Origin: Paenibacillus albidus
Lineage (GTDB): Bacteria; Bacillota; Bacilli; Paenibacillales; Paenibacillaceae
Direction: 5' to 3'
NCBI RefSeq assembly: GCF_014644435.1
Contig: NZ_BMKR01000043.1
Coordinates: 1-62,333 of the forward strand
DNA: 62,333 nt
The notes under the pieces were generated by a model that had not been told where the DNA came from, did no database searches, and saw nothing but the letters and a program-made list of their open reading frames with translations. The position numbers were made by a program, and so were the translations under genes. Below, piece by piece: positions 25,767-35,061 of the stretch. The first letter of the stretch is position 1; each line of letters opens with the position of its first letter.

Positions 25767-27590
25767 TTACTGTTCTTCGTCCGCGTCTCCCGCAGCGGTA
25801 TTAATCCGCAGGGAGACGCGGGTACCTTTCCCCGGCTCACTGTCTACCAGCAGTCCGCAGGGGCTGCCGTAATGCAGGCGAATCCGTTCATTCACATTAC
25901 GCAGGCCAATACCGAATTTCTCTCCGGTAGCTCCGTTAGCCAGACTGTTGTTCAAGGACCGCAGTGTCTCCTGATCCATGCCTACACCATCGTCTTCAAT
26001 GCTGAATACCACTTTGCCTTCTTCCTCCCAGGCGGTAATCCGCAAGGTGCCCAGGCCGACCTTTTGGTCGAGCCCGTGGAACACGGCATTCTCCACAATC
26101 GGCTGAAACACCAGCTTGATAACGGGCAATTGCAGAAAGTTTTCAGGAACATTGATCTCCAGTTTGAACTTGTCCGGGAAGCGGATTTGCAGCAGATGAA
26201 AATAGTTCCGGACATGATCCAGCTCCTGCCGGATGGTCACCGGCTCTTCGCTGCGGACGATGCTGTAACGCATCTGAAGACCCAGCAGATAGGTGAGCTT
26301 CGCCACCCGGGGATCATCGTTGCTCTCGGCCAGCATCCGGATGGATTCCAGTGTATTGTAGATGAAATGCGGGTTGATCTGATTCTGCAAGGCCCGCATA
26401 TCAGCTTTTTGCTTGCGTTTCTCGGTGAGCGAGACCTCCTGGAGCAGATCCTTCACCCGGATAATCATCCGGTTGAAGTGGCTGCCCAGTATGCCGATCT
26501 CATCATTATATTTGGGATGCAGCCATACCTCCAGGTTGCCGTGCTGCACCTGCTTCATCAAGCGGACCATGGACTTGAGCGGTTTGGTCAGCGCATGCGA
26601 GATAAAGGTGGCGACGACCAGGGCAAAAGCGATAATGATCAGCGTGGTGAAGATCAGGGCATTGCGGTTTTTTTCCACCGGGGACAATATGCGGGAGAGC
26701 GGGATGGTGACCATCGTCGTCCACCCGGTCTGCCGGGATACGGTATACACGGCCACATGGGGCTCACCGCCCAGCATAATTTGAAAATGCCCATGGTCCA
26801 GCTTCACCTGATCCAGAAGCAGCTGTCTGTTCAAGGCTAGTTCTTCAGGGATCGTATTCTTCGCAGTTTCCCCGCTGTACATCAAATCCCCTTTATCGTC
26901 CACAATCAGGGTGTTGCCCTGGGTAACGGCATTGACTGGCTCGACAATGCCTTTGAATAAGCCGATATCAATGTCAAAGACGAGAATCCCGATATTTTTT
27001 AAGGTACTGACAGAGTTAATGGTGCGGAGTACACTAAAGACCTCTTTGTGCGCAGTGGAGTTCACCCGGATGGTGTGGCGGCCCTGAATGATTGGAGCTG
27101 CTCCACCCGCCTCGCTGAGGTTTCTCCACCCGGCGAGCCGTTCTGCCGGAGCAGTCTCATTAACACCCGGCGCGGTATCATAGAAAATGGAACCGTACTG
27201 ATCCACCATATAAACGGCGAGAATTTCGCCCTTGGTATGCTTGAGATAACTGAGGAACATCGCCATGCCCGTATTTTTGTCCCAATCCGTAAAGGACTGT
27301 GTCAGATAATATTGTACATCGGTGTTGTACAGCGGCAAGGTTGTATACCGTTTCAGGTCAGCTACATAACGGTCAATCGTATCCGAGGCGTTTGTTGTCA
27401 TTTGACCCGCACTTTCGGTCGCATTGGCCAGCACGGAATTGAACATGGACCGCGAAGACAGATAGCTTACATAAGTAATCGGCAAGGAGATCAGAAATAC
27501 GAATACGACGATAAGCTTGCGCTCCATGGGCAGATTGGCAAGGAACAACCATATTTTGCGTAAAATCCTCAAGAGTGTGGACAGCATCAT
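25767..27590 (-). CDS. YesM-type sensor histidine kinase (module 2)
   Basis: 607 residues. First membrane helix (LIVVFVFLISLPITYVSYL), extracellular dCache-type sensor (about 45-300), second helix (LIFTTLIIIAFALVVATFI), HAMP, His-kinase segment INPHFIYNTLESIRMLAE and ATPase with PIVENAVFHG, IEDDGVGM and GIGLRNVNERI. It lies 26 bp downstream of the MalG-type permease, so sensor and importer share a transcript. Confidence 0.95.
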   Translation of the reverse strand: MMLSTLLRILRKIWLFLANLPMERKLIVVFVFLISLPITYVSYLSSRSMFNSVLANATESAGQMTTNASDTIDRYVADLKRYTTLPLYNTDVQYYLTQSFTDWDKNTGMAMFLSYLKHTKGEILAVYMVDQYGSIFYDTAPGVNETAPAERLAGWRNLSEAGGAAPIIQGRHTIRVNSTAHKEVFSVLRTINSVSTLKNIGILVFDIDIGLFKGIVEPVNAVTQGNTLIVDDKGDLMYSGETAKNTIPEELALNRQLLLDQVKLDHGHFQIMLGGEPHVAVYTVSRQTGWTTMVTIPLSRILSPVEKNRNALIFTTLIIIAFALVVATFISHALTKPLKSMVRLMKQVQHGNLEVWLHPKYNDEIGILGSHFNRMIIRVKDLLQEVSLTEKRKQKADMRALQNQINPHFIYNTLESIRMLAESNDDPRVAKLTYLLGLQMRYSIVRSEEPVTIRQELDHVRNYFHLLQIRFPDKFKLEINVPENFLQLPVIKLVFQPIVENAVFHGLDQKVGLGTLRITAWEEEGKVVFSIEDDGVGMDQETLRSLNNSLANGATGEKFGIGLRNVNERIRLHYGSPCGLLVDSEPGKGTRVSLRINTAAGDADEEQ

Positions 27591-27616
27591 TGTTATTCCT
27601 TTCCGGTAAGACTGCC

Positions 27617-28450
27617 TTATTTGACTGCGCCGCTGGTCACCCCTTCAAAAATAAACCGCTGCAGGAAGAAATACAGCACCACCGTGGGCAGCAGAATGAG
27701 CAGAATCGCCGCACAGATCAAGTTCCATTCGCCTGAATTGACCCCTTGGAACCGCATCAGGATGGTGGTGACGACGCCAAGGCTCTGTTTGGGCATATAG
27801 AGATACGGGATGTACATGTCATTATAAATGCTGATCGTCTTCAGAATCACCAGAGTAGCTGTAGCCGGTGTAAGCAAAGGGAAGATGATCGAGCGGTAGA
27901 TTTTGAACAGGGAAGCGCCTTCGACCATAGCACTTTCGTCCAGATCCACAGGAATGTTGCGGATAAACTGCAAATAGAGAATGATCTGGATAACATCTGC
28001 GCCGATATAGAGCACAATGGGAGCGCCAAGCGTGTTGTACAGGCCCATATTCTTAATGATGCCGAACGTGGCGACCTGGGTAGTAATGCTCGGAATAATG
28101 GTAGCAACCAGATAAGCGCCGAATACAACCGGTTTCAATTTAAAAGAAAACCGGCCCAGCACATATGCAACCATTGTCCCAAACAGAATGTTCAGGGTCA
28201 ATGTAATGATGATAATAAACAGTACGTTGCCGAATCCGCTCAGCAGGCCGCCCCGCTGAAACACGGCAATGAAGTTGTCAAAGTTCAGAAAGCTGTTCGG
28301 CAGCGCCATGGAGCTGCTTGCGTTGAACTCCTCCGTCGACTTAAAGGCGTTCACGACCACCACATACGGCGGGAAAAGAACGACGAAGACCCCGATCAGC
28401 AGTGTGAAGTATTTGAAAAAATCAGTGAAGCGGAACTTGGAGTGTGCCAT
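27617..28450 (-). CDS. Sugar ABC permease, MalG type (module 2)
   Basis: 277 residues, six membrane helices, EAA-like loop DESAMVEGASLFKIYRSIIFP and a C-terminal FIFEGVTSGAVK. GGAGGAG precedes the ATG, which abuts the stop of its partner permease. Confidence 0.94.
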   Translation of the reverse strand: MAHSKFRFTDFFKYFTLLIGVFVVLFPPYVVVVNAFKSTEEFNASSSMALPNSFLNFDNFIAVFQRGGLLSGFGNVLFIIIITLTLNILFGTMVAYVLGRFSFKLKPVVFGAYLVATIIPSITTQVATFGIIKNMGLYNTLGAPIVLYIGADVIQIILYLQFIRNIPVDLDESAMVEGASLFKIYRSIIFPLLTPATATLVILKTISIYNDMYIPYLYMPKQSLGVVTTILMRFQGVNSGEWNLICAAILLILLPTVVLYFFLQRFIFEGVTSGAVK

Positions 28451-29344
28451 CTATTTATCTCCTCCCCGGCTCAGAACCAGTTGTTGAATGAGCAGTACCG
28501 CGACGACAAAGAACAGCAGGATGATGCTCATTGCGGAGGCAAGCCCGTAATTGTTAAAAGCGAATGCGGTGTCAACCACACGCTGTACGTAAGTCTGGCT
28601 GGCACCGGCAGGGCCGCCTTTGGTCAGCACGAACGGCAGGTCGAAGACTTCGAGTGCACCGGTAACGGTCAGGAAAAGATTCAGCTGGATGACTGGCTTC
28701 ATGTTGGGAAGCGTAATTCTCCATAGGGTCTGCATCGAACCGGCCCCGTCGATTTTGGCCGCTTCATAAATGTCACGCGGAATCGCCTGCAGGGAAGCGA
28801 TATAGATCACCATATTGTAGCCCATGAAACGCCAGAATCCGGTGGAGGCCAGCGAGTAGTTGACGAGTGTTTCCGTTCCGAGCCAGCTGGTCTGTCCGAG
28901 TCCGGTCAGGCCGATACTGTTCAGGAACAGGTTCAGTGAGCCATTGGTCGTATCGAACACATAGCCAAACATAAAGGCAACGGCGACACCGTTCATAATA
29001 TAAGGGAGGAAGAGCAGAATCCGGAACGCATTTTTGCCGCGCAGCTTACTGTTAAGTACAACAGCAAAATAGATGGCAACGATGTTCTGGAGAATCCCCA
29101 TCACGAAATAAGCGAAGTTATGGGTGAAGACTTTGAAGATATCGGGATTGGAGAAGACTTCACGGTAATTGGCGAGTCCGACCCACGGTTTCTCCGGGCT
29201 GTAGCCATCCCAGTTGGTGAAGCTGTAATAGACCAGCTTGATCGCCGGATAATAAGTAAAGGTTCCCAGCAGTATTAATGGAATCAGCAGGAACGAGACA
29301 ATAATAATGGTCTTCTGCTTGTTATAGGATAATGTTCCGAACAT
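28451..29344 (-). CDS. Sugar ABC permease, MalF type (module 2)
   Basis: About 297 residues, six membrane helices, EAA loop YEAAKIDGAGSMQTLWRITLP. GAAGGG lies 6 nt before ATG 29344; the open frame extends to 29365 but that ATG lacks a site. Confidence 0.93.
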   Translation of the reverse strand: MFGTLSYNKQKTIIIVSFLLIPLILLGTFTYYPAIKLVYYSFTNWDGYSPEKPWVGLANYREVFSNPDIFKVFTHNFAYFVMGILQNIVAIYFAVVLNSKLRGKNAFRILLFLPYIMNGVAVAFMFGYVFDTTNGSLNLFLNSIGLTGLGQTSWLGTETLVNYSLASTGFWRFMGYNMVIYIASLQAIPRDIYEAAKIDGAGSMQTLWRITLPNMKPVIQLNLFLTVTGALEVFDLPFVLTKGGPAGASQTYVQRVVDTAFAFNNYGLASAMSIILLFFVVAVLLIQQLVLSRGGDK

Positions 29345-29381
29345 CGCTAACCCTTCTTTCATCAAAGCATGGTGTTGAAAA

Positions 29382-29419
29382 CAAAATGGATTATCCGAAG
29401 AAGAAGATAATCCATTTTG
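29382..29419 (-). terminator. Intra-operon hairpin between binding protein and permeases
   Basis: CAAAATGGATTATC and GATAATCCATTTTG are a perfect 14-bp inverted repeat with a 10-nt loop. On the minus strand a TTTTG-TTTTC tail follows. It fits a partial terminator or mRNA-protecting hairpin that raises binding protein over permeases. Confidence 0.75.
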
Positions 29420-29450
29420 CGCCGTGAATAGGATCCGTCAGTTGCCGGAT

Positions 29451-30794
29451 TTATTTGCCGAGATCCTTTTTGGATTTGGCCCAGGCCTTGTTCCATTTGT
29501 CCAGGACGGCTTGCGGATCTTTGGCAAGTACGAATTCTTGCGCGATGGCCGGCAGATCAATTTGTGCTTTGTTACTGATGTCTGTGACAGCAGCATCGTC
29601 CGGTGTTCCTTCTTGCAGAACCACGCCTGTAGCTTGGAAGTCCTTGAGCTGTGCCAGGTTGGATTCTTTGCCTTTCAGCGGGGAGATGAAGCCGGCGAAG
29701 TCTTCATAACCGGACTCTTCAATCATCCATTTCACAAAAGCTTTGGCCGCATCGACATTTTTGCTGTCTTTGGCAACCGCGTAGAAGAAGTCAGGGCTGA
29801 GGGCAGCCGCCGGAGTGCCGGAATTATCATAAGGAAGCGGGAAGAAACCTACGTTGTCCTCAGTGGTTCCTGCGCCGATCACTTGATTGATGACCCAGTT
29901 GCCCAGGTAGTACATGGCGAATTTGCCGGCAGCGATGTCTTTTTTGGATTGCTCCCAGTTGGTGGAGTTGATGTCTTTTTCCAGGAAGCCTTTTTCATTC
30001 AGTTCTCTCAGCAGGCTGAGCGCTTTACCGTATCCGTTGTCCATTGTGAATGGAGTATCGGTATTCAGCTTGTCATTCGGGAAGTCTGCTTTGCCTTCAA
30101 TGATGCGGGGCATATCATACACCCAGTTGTTCAGCGGCCACTTATCCTTGAAGTTGGAAGCCAGAGGGATGATGCCTTTGTCCTTCAGCTTTTGGGCGGC
30201 AGCCAGGAATTCATCCCAAGTCTTGGGGATTTCGGTAATACCGGCCTCGGCGAAGGCTTTTTTGTTGTAAACAATGCCCGAAGTAGAGTTGCCGGTGGTA
30301 ATGCCGTAGAGTTTGCCTTCATAGGATTTGAAATCTTTGAATGTAATCTGATCGTTCAATCCCAGATCATCCAGCGGTGCGAAATACTTCGGGAGATCCG
30401 AGTTAGGGATGGTAGGGATGAACATCACGTCAGGGAGCTCACCGCTGGCCATTCTGACCTTGGCTTGTTGGTTATAGTCCGTTTGGGAAGCTTCAAATTC
30501 AACTTTGATATTCGGATACTTCTCATTAAAGCGCTTTACATATTCGTCATACTCTTTGCCGATCATGTCGGTTCTGTTGGTCAGGAAGGTGATGGTGCCG
30601 CTGATATCCGCTGCGCCTCCGGCTGCGGGTTCTGTGGTTGTGCCGGCATTGTCGCCGCCTGTATTGCCGGCTGTGTCCGCAGGCTTATCCGTGGCGGTGG
30701 CCGCTTGGTTTCCATTGCCGGAACCACAGCCTGTGAGGGATACAGATAAAATCATAATGATAACAAAACATAACGAAAATAACTTATTTCTCAT
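29451..30794 (-). CDS. Sugar ABC substrate-binding lipoprotein (module 2)
   Basis: 447 residues, family 1 extracellular binding protein. The lipobox is SLTGC (Cys about 23), followed by a linker of about 40 residues rich in Thr, Gly and Ala. The fold shows ITFLTNRTDM, PDVMFIPT, YGITTGNSTSGIVYNKKAFAEAGI. First gene of the minus-strand module 2 operon; the divergent beta-mannosidase suggests manno-oligosaccharides as ligand. A consensus cre site lies 22 bp upstream of the start. Confidence 0.93.
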   Translation of the reverse strand: MRNKLFSLCFVIIMILSVSLTGCGSGNGNQAATATDKPADTAGNTGGDNAGTTTEPAAGGAADISGTITFLTNRTDMIGKEYDEYVKRFNEKYPNIKVEFEASQTDYNQQAKVRMASGELPDVMFIPTIPNSDLPKYFAPLDDLGLNDQITFKDFKSYEGKLYGITTGNSTSGIVYNKKAFAEAGITEIPKTWDEFLAAAQKLKDKGIIPLASNFKDKWPLNNWVYDMPRIIEGKADFPNDKLNTDTPFTMDNGYGKALSLLRELNEKGFLEKDINSTNWEQSKKDIAAGKFAMYYLGNWVINQVIGAGTTEDNVGFFPLPYDNSGTPAAALSPDFFYAVAKDSKNVDAAKAFVKWMIEESGYEDFAGFISPLKGKESNLAQLKDFQATGVVLQEGTPDDAAVTDISNKAQIDLPAIAQEFVLAKDPQAVLDKWNKAWAKSKKDLGK

Positions 30795-30816
30795 AATTAT
30801 TCCCCTTTTCGTTTTA

Positions 30817-30830
30817 TGTTAGCGTTTACA
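30817..30830. promoter_or_regulatory. CcpA (cre) site upstream of module 2
   Basis: On the minus strand TGTAAACGCTAACA fits every position of the cre consensus TGWAANCGNTNWCA. It lies between the binding-protein start and the divergent beta-mannosidase, so carbon catabolite repression is expected. A weaker cre-like AAAGCGCTTT lies inside the binding-protein gene at 30528-30537. Confidence 0.8.
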
Positions 30831-30921
30831 TGAATATTATAGCGCTTATTTTTCTGCTAATAAAGGCTCTGAATTATTATTTATTGTCTTTATTTGTTGT
30901 GTTTTTAAAGATATAATTAGT

Positions 30922-30937
30922 TTATTGCTAACAATAA
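30922..30937. promoter_or_regulatory. Inverted repeat before the beta-mannosidase
   Basis: TTATTG-CTAA-CAATAA is a perfect 6-4-6 dyad 55 bp upstream of the mannosidase start, within an AT-rich promoter region. It could be an operator; no regulator can be named. Confidence 0.35.
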
Positions 30938-30992
30938 CATAACAAAATAGAATGGGTACGAAGAGATTCTACATCATCTTTTAGGAGGTATT

Positions 30993-33542
30993 ATGAGACA
31001 ACAAGAGATTACGCTGGGCAATTGGGAATTCAGAGCATCGGGTGAAGGGGAGTGGCTGGCGGCAACGGTGCCGGGGACGGTGCATACGGATCTGCTGAAT
31101 AACGGTCTGATTCCTCCTCCTTTCTATGGGAAAAATGAACATGAACTGCAATGGATAGACAAAAAGGACTGGGAATACCGTACGACCATCAAGTTGGGTG
31201 AAGAGTGGAAGCAGTTGAACCGTAAGGAGCTTGTATTTGCGGGGCTGGATACGTATGCCGATGTGTACGTAAATGATGTGCTTGCACTGTCCGCAGATAA
31301 TATGTTCCGGGAGTGGCGTGTAGATGTGGAAGGCCTGCTGCGCACAGGCAGCAACGTGATTCGTATTCTTTTCCGCTCCGCAGTTCAGGAAGATCTGCCC
31401 AAGCTGGAGCAGCTCGGGTATTCGTTGCCTGCCAGCAATGACCAGTCCGAGCTTGGAGGACTTGCGGATCAGCGGATCAGCATCTTTGCCCGCAAGGCTC
31501 CCTATCATTATGGTTGGGACTGGGGCCCAAGATTTCTGACCAGCGGTATTTGGCGCGAAGCGATGCTGGAGGGCAGGGATGCCGCCGCAATCAGTGATCT
31601 CTATATCCGTCAGAATGCAGTAGGACCGGAAGAGGCGAACCTCACCGCTGTAGTCGAAGTGGATGCTCCGGCGGCGTGGGAAGGAATGCTGCGGATCAGT
31701 GCCGACGGCCAAGAATGGACGCAGGCTGTTACCCTTAAAGAAGGCAAACAGACGCTGGAACTGGATATAACGATCGATCACCCGAAGCTGTGGTGGTGCC
31801 GGGGCCTTGGTGAACCGCAGCTGCTTCTGTTCCGCGCCGAGCTGGTGCAGGGAGCGTCTGTCGAGGCGGCCAGGGAGGTGCGGACCGGACTGAGGGAGAT
31901 TAAGCTGATCCGGGCCAAGGATGAACAGGGCGCTTCTTTTGCTTTTGAACTGAATGGGGTTCCCGTCTTCGCCAAAGGTGCCAACCATATTCCGAGTGAC
32001 AGCTTCCTGACGGATGTGACTGGGGAGCGTTACCGGCATGAGATTGCCACAGCGGCAGAATCCAATATGAATATGCTGCGCGTCTGGGGCGGCGGCATTT
32101 ATGAGGAAGAGGTCTTTTACCGTCTGTGCGATGAGTATGGACTGCTGGTCTGGCAGGATTTCATGTTCGCGTGCAGCATGTATCCGGGGGATGAGGAATT
32201 TCTGGCCAGTGTGCGGAAAGAAGCCGAATATAATGTAAAAAGACTGCGGAACCACCCCTGCATCGCGCTCTGGTGCGGCAACAATGAGATCGATTCAGCC
32301 TGGTCGCACTATGAAGAGAATATGGGCTGGGGCTGGAAAGAAGGGTACACCACAGAGCAGCGGGAGGAGATGTGGGCACATTACGAGGAAATTTTTCATA
32401 ACATTCTGCCTGAGGCAGTAGCGGCCCATCATCCCGGTGTGGATTATTGGCCGTCCTCTCCGCTACGCGAGCTTACCGGAGACAGCAGCCAGCACGCGAC
32501 CCGTATTATGGGTGAAGGAGATGTTCATTACTGGGGCGTGTGGCATGCGACTGAACCTTTTGAGAACTATAACAGCAAGGTAGGCCGCTTCATGAGCGAA
32601 TACGGCTTCCAGTCGTTCCCGGAGCTCAAGTCCGTGTTAAGCTACGCGGAAGAGCAGGATATGGAGCTGACGAGTGAGGTGATGCTGGCCCATCAGAAGA
32701 ATGGACGGGGCAATCTGCTGATCAAGGACTATATGGAGATGTATCTGCCGCAGCCGAAGGATTTCAAAGCTTTCCTATATATGAGCCAGATCCTGCAAGC
32801 GGAAGCGATCCGGATCGCTATTGAGAGCCACAGAAGAAACAAGCCTTACTGCATGGGAACCCTATACTGGCAAATGAACGATTGCTGGCCGGTAGCATCC
32901 TGGGCGGGGATGGACTATTACGGGCGCTGGAAAGCACTGCAATACACGGTGCGCCGCAGCTTCCAGGATGTGTTGCTGTCTGTGGTAAATACGGAGGCAG
33001 GCGAGCTTGAGATCCATGTGGTGTCCGACTTAAGAGACGTATGTGCAGGCGGCCTGCAGATTACCCTGCATCAATTGGATGGTTCGGTGATAAAGGAATG
33101 GACGCGCGATGTAGTGTTGGAACTTGACTCCGCTGCTGCAGTCTTTTCGGCTCCGCTGGCTGAACTGCTGGATGGGCATGAGCCTGAAAATGTGCTGCTG
33201 AAGGCGGTGCTGCAATCGGCGGATGGTGTAGAGCTGGACAGCAAGGAGCATTATTTTGTCCGGGCCAAGGACATGCTGCTGCCGGAGGCTACGATCACTG
33301 TAAATGAGGTGGCGGGCAGTGAAGGGCAAAGCTTTACCGTGGAAAGCAACGTGCTGGCCAGAGGGGTGTATCTGACGGCTGAGGCCGAGGGGATCTTCTC
33401 GGACAACTACTTTGATCTGCTTCCCGGGCAGAAAAAGACGGTCTCGTTCGCCTTGCGGGGAACAGAGGGACAGGACTGGATTCCGGCGGCACCGCAGGGG
33501 CTGCAGGTGCAGTCGATGGCCGATTATATCCTGCAGGGATAA
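30993..33542 (+). CDS. Beta-mannosidase, GH2
   Basis: 849 residues, cytoplasmic (no signal peptide). An N-terminal sugar-binding beta domain starts GNWEFRASGEGEWLAATVPGTVHTDLL. The immunoglobulin-like domain and TIM barrel follow, with acid/base E432 in WCGNNEID and nucleophile E536 in FMSEYGFQSF, then C-terminal beta domains. The YHYGWDWGPRF motif near 170 is typical of GH2 beta-mannosidases and not of GH2 beta-galactosidases. It removes terminal beta-mannose from oligosaccharides. AGGAGG precedes ATG 30993. It is divergent from the module 2 importer, which probably brings in its substrate. Confidence 0.93.
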   Translation: MRQQEITLGNWEFRASGEGEWLAATVPGTVHTDLLNNGLIPPPFYGKNEHELQWIDKKDWEYRTTIKLGEEWKQLNRKELVFAGLDTYADVYVNDVLALSADNMFREWRVDVEGLLRTGSNVIRILFRSAVQEDLPKLEQLGYSLPASNDQSELGGLADQRISIFARKAPYHYGWDWGPRFLTSGIWREAMLEGRDAAAISDLYIRQNAVGPEEANLTAVVEVDAPAAWEGMLRISADGQEWTQAVTLKEGKQTLELDITIDHPKLWWCRGLGEPQLLLFRAELVQGASVEAAREVRTGLREIKLIRAKDEQGASFAFELNGVPVFAKGANHIPSDSFLTDVTGERYRHEIATAAESNMNMLRVWGGGIYEEEVFYRLCDEYGLLVWQDFMFACSMYPGDEEFLASVRKEAEYNVKRLRNHPCIALWCGNNEIDSAWSHYEENMGWGWKEGYTTEQREEMWAHYEEIFHNILPEAVAAHHPGVDYWPSSPLRELTGDSSQHATRIMGEGDVHYWGVWHATEPFENYNSKVGRFMSEYGFQSFPELKSVLSYAEEQDMELTSEVMLAHQKNGRGNLLIKDYMEMYLPQPKDFKAFLYMSQILQAEAIRIAIESHRRNKPYCMGTLYWQMNDCWPVASWAGMDYYGRWKALQYTVRRSFQDVLLSVVNTEAGELEIHVVSDLRDVCAGGLQITLHQLDGSVIKEWTRDVVLELDSAAAVFSAPLAELLDGHEPENVLLKAVLQSADGVELDSKEHYFVRAKDMLLPEATITVNEVAGSEGQSFTVESNVLARGVYLTAEAEGIFSDNYFDLLPGQKKTVSFALRGTEGQDWIPAAPQGLQVQSMADYILQG

Positions 33543-33594
33543 TGGCCGGTGAGGTGGCTGCTTGGAATGGCCCTTTGTTTTGTAGTAGGATCGA

Positions 33595-33750
33595 CTTTGG
33601 CACTTCGTATGGACGCTGCGCGAACAGACCATTGTTCCAATCGCTGTTATCCCCGGATTTTATTGATTCTCCTTAGCGGTGAAAATCCGGGGACAAAGGC
33701 GACCGCTTCCGCTTTTCCACAATCAGTCCGTCCTCTCCGCTGTTTAAGCT
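33595..33750. repeat. Large imperfect inverted repeat (element D)
   Basis: The core CCCCGGATTTT (33651-33661) and AAAATCCGGGG (33682-33692) is a perfect 11-bp stem with a 20-nt loop. Arms of about 50 bp on each side keep partial inverted similarity and both reach a GGACG motif (left 33611-33615, right complement near 33729). The sequence resembles a dispersed intergenic family that I recall from Paenibacillus genomes. It occupies most of the gap 33543-33777. Confidence 0.6.
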
Positions 33751-33777
33751 GGAAGAAAGCCACCAATGACCAAAAAC

Positions 33778-33830
33778 GCAGAGCAGCGATCCTCCAATAA
33801 CTGGAGGATTGCTGCTCTGCTGATTTTTTT
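33778..33830 (+). terminator. Strong terminator
   Basis: A 19-bp stem (GCAGAGCAGCGATCCTCCA with its complement, one G-T pair), 5-nt loop, then TGA and seven T. It ends plus-strand transcription from the beta-mannosidase, 236 bp after its stop. Confidence 0.9.
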
Positions 33831-33890
33831 CTTGCTTTAGAAGAGTAGGATGCCTCATTCGTAAGGGGAATCCACGTATGGGGCAGCTTC

Positions 33891-35033
33891 TTATTTGCTC
33901 ATATCGAAATCGGGCATGCCGATCGTGGAGAACCACTGGCGGATTTGTTCCTGATCTTTGGAGAAGGTGAGTCCCAGCTGAAGGAGGATTCTGGCCTTCT
34001 GCGGGAGCAGGTCGCCGGCCCCGATAATTCCCTTGGCGCCGGTGTCATAGACTGCACCGGAGCCGGTGCGGGTTGCGTTGACGAAAAGGACGCCGCTTTC
34101 GATGGCTGCTTTGCGGGCCTCCTGCTGAGGAGTAGAGATTCCTCCGGCGCCGTGGCCTGCAGTGACGATTCCCTGAACGCCTTCAGCGGCAAGAGCGGCA
34201 ATGGGTGCGCCCGATGCTTCGGTGTAACTGTAGATGATTTCTACTTTGGCCAAATCCTCAGGTTTGATGGTGTTCAGGTTAAATGGCGTCTGCCATTTAC
34301 CTGTAGTGGCTTCCTTGACGCGTGCCGGAGCACGGACGGCGCGGATCCTGTTCTCGTCAACGGTGCCGAGAGCGCCGTAACGGCCTCCGCCAAAGGTATC
34401 AAGACGCAGGGCATCTGTTTTGGTTACCTCTCTGGCAGCGAAAAATTCGTCGTTCATCATCAGGACGGTGCCGTAATAGGTTGTTTTTTGGCTGGCGGCG
34501 AGACGAATGGCATTAAGCAGGTTGCCTTCGCCATCAAAGGAAATGGTATTGGATTGCCGCATGGAGCCTGTAAAAACCACGGGTTTCGGACTTTGAACGG
34601 TAAGATCCGTCCAGTAGGCCAATTCCTCCATGATATTGGTGCCAGTGGTGACGACTACCGCATCCACAGTAGGACTGCTTAACTGCTTGTCGATAGCAAG
34701 GGTGAGGTTGTAGAGATCTTTGGATGTCGTCTGTGAGGAGCTGATGTTGCTTAGTTCTGTGCTGGTGACATTGGCTACTTTGGACAACTCGGGTTGTAAT
34801 CTTTGGATAATATCGTTAATCGGTACCCGTTCTGTGCCGTAAGTCTGAAAAAGTTCCCTGGAAGGCGAAGTGGAGGTTATGGTTCCTCCAACGCCGACGA
34901 CAACCACGTTGGGGATAATTCTGCCGGATGTGGTGGCATCGGCGGCATGGGTAGTGGAAGGATAAAGGAATGCAGTGAAAAAGATGGCAAGGGCGGCAAA
35001 AAGGCTGATTACTTTTTTGTGAGAAACGTTCAT
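33891..35033 (-). CDS. Secreted type II L-asparaginase homologue with altered active site
   Basis: 380 residues. A signal peptide (about 1-30, ending THA-A) is followed by the asparaginase/glutaminase fold. The first catalytic Thr is present in GVGGTIT. The second site reads TTGTNIMEELAYW, where active enzymes have HGTDTMEETAY: the Thr is kept but the catalytic Asp is replaced by Asn. The Lys is kept in REVTKTD, and the C-terminal LLPQKARILLQLGLT is normal. GGGNLYNA-type sequence reads DGEGNLLNA. Ammonia release from asparagine may therefore be weak or absent. ATG 35033 follows GAGGAGG; an in-frame TTG at 35048 lies before the site. A sigma-A promoter with an overlapping dyad precedes it. Confidence 0.87.
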   Translation of the reverse strand: MNVSHKKVISLFAALAIFFTAFLYPSTTHAADATTSGRIIPNVVVVGVGGTITSTSPSRELFQTYGTERVPINDIIQRLQPELSKVANVTSTELSNISSSQTTSKDLYNLTLAIDKQLSSPTVDAVVVTTGTNIMEELAYWTDLTVQSPKPVVFTGSMRQSNTISFDGEGNLLNAIRLAASQKTTYYGTVLMMNDEFFAAREVTKTDALRLDTFGGGRYGALGTVDENRIRAVRAPARVKEATTGKWQTPFNLNTIKPEDLAKVEIIYSYTEASGAPIAALAAEGVQGIVTAGHGAGGISTPQQEARKAAIESGVLFVNATRTGSGAVYDTGAKGIIGAGDLLPQKARILLQLGLTFSKDQEQIRQWFSTIGMPDFDMSK

Positions 35034-35061
35034 GAACAACCTCCTCAAATTTTTTTGTAAG

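Noticed and set aside
29424..30749. 441-codon plus-strand frame opposite the module 2 binding-protein gene
   Set aside because: Antisense shadow: the minus-strand product has a lipobox and binding-protein motifs, this one has none.
30981..32255. 424-codon minus-strand frame opposite the beta-mannosidase
   Set aside because: Shadow of a gene with intact GH2 catalytic motifs; no family features.
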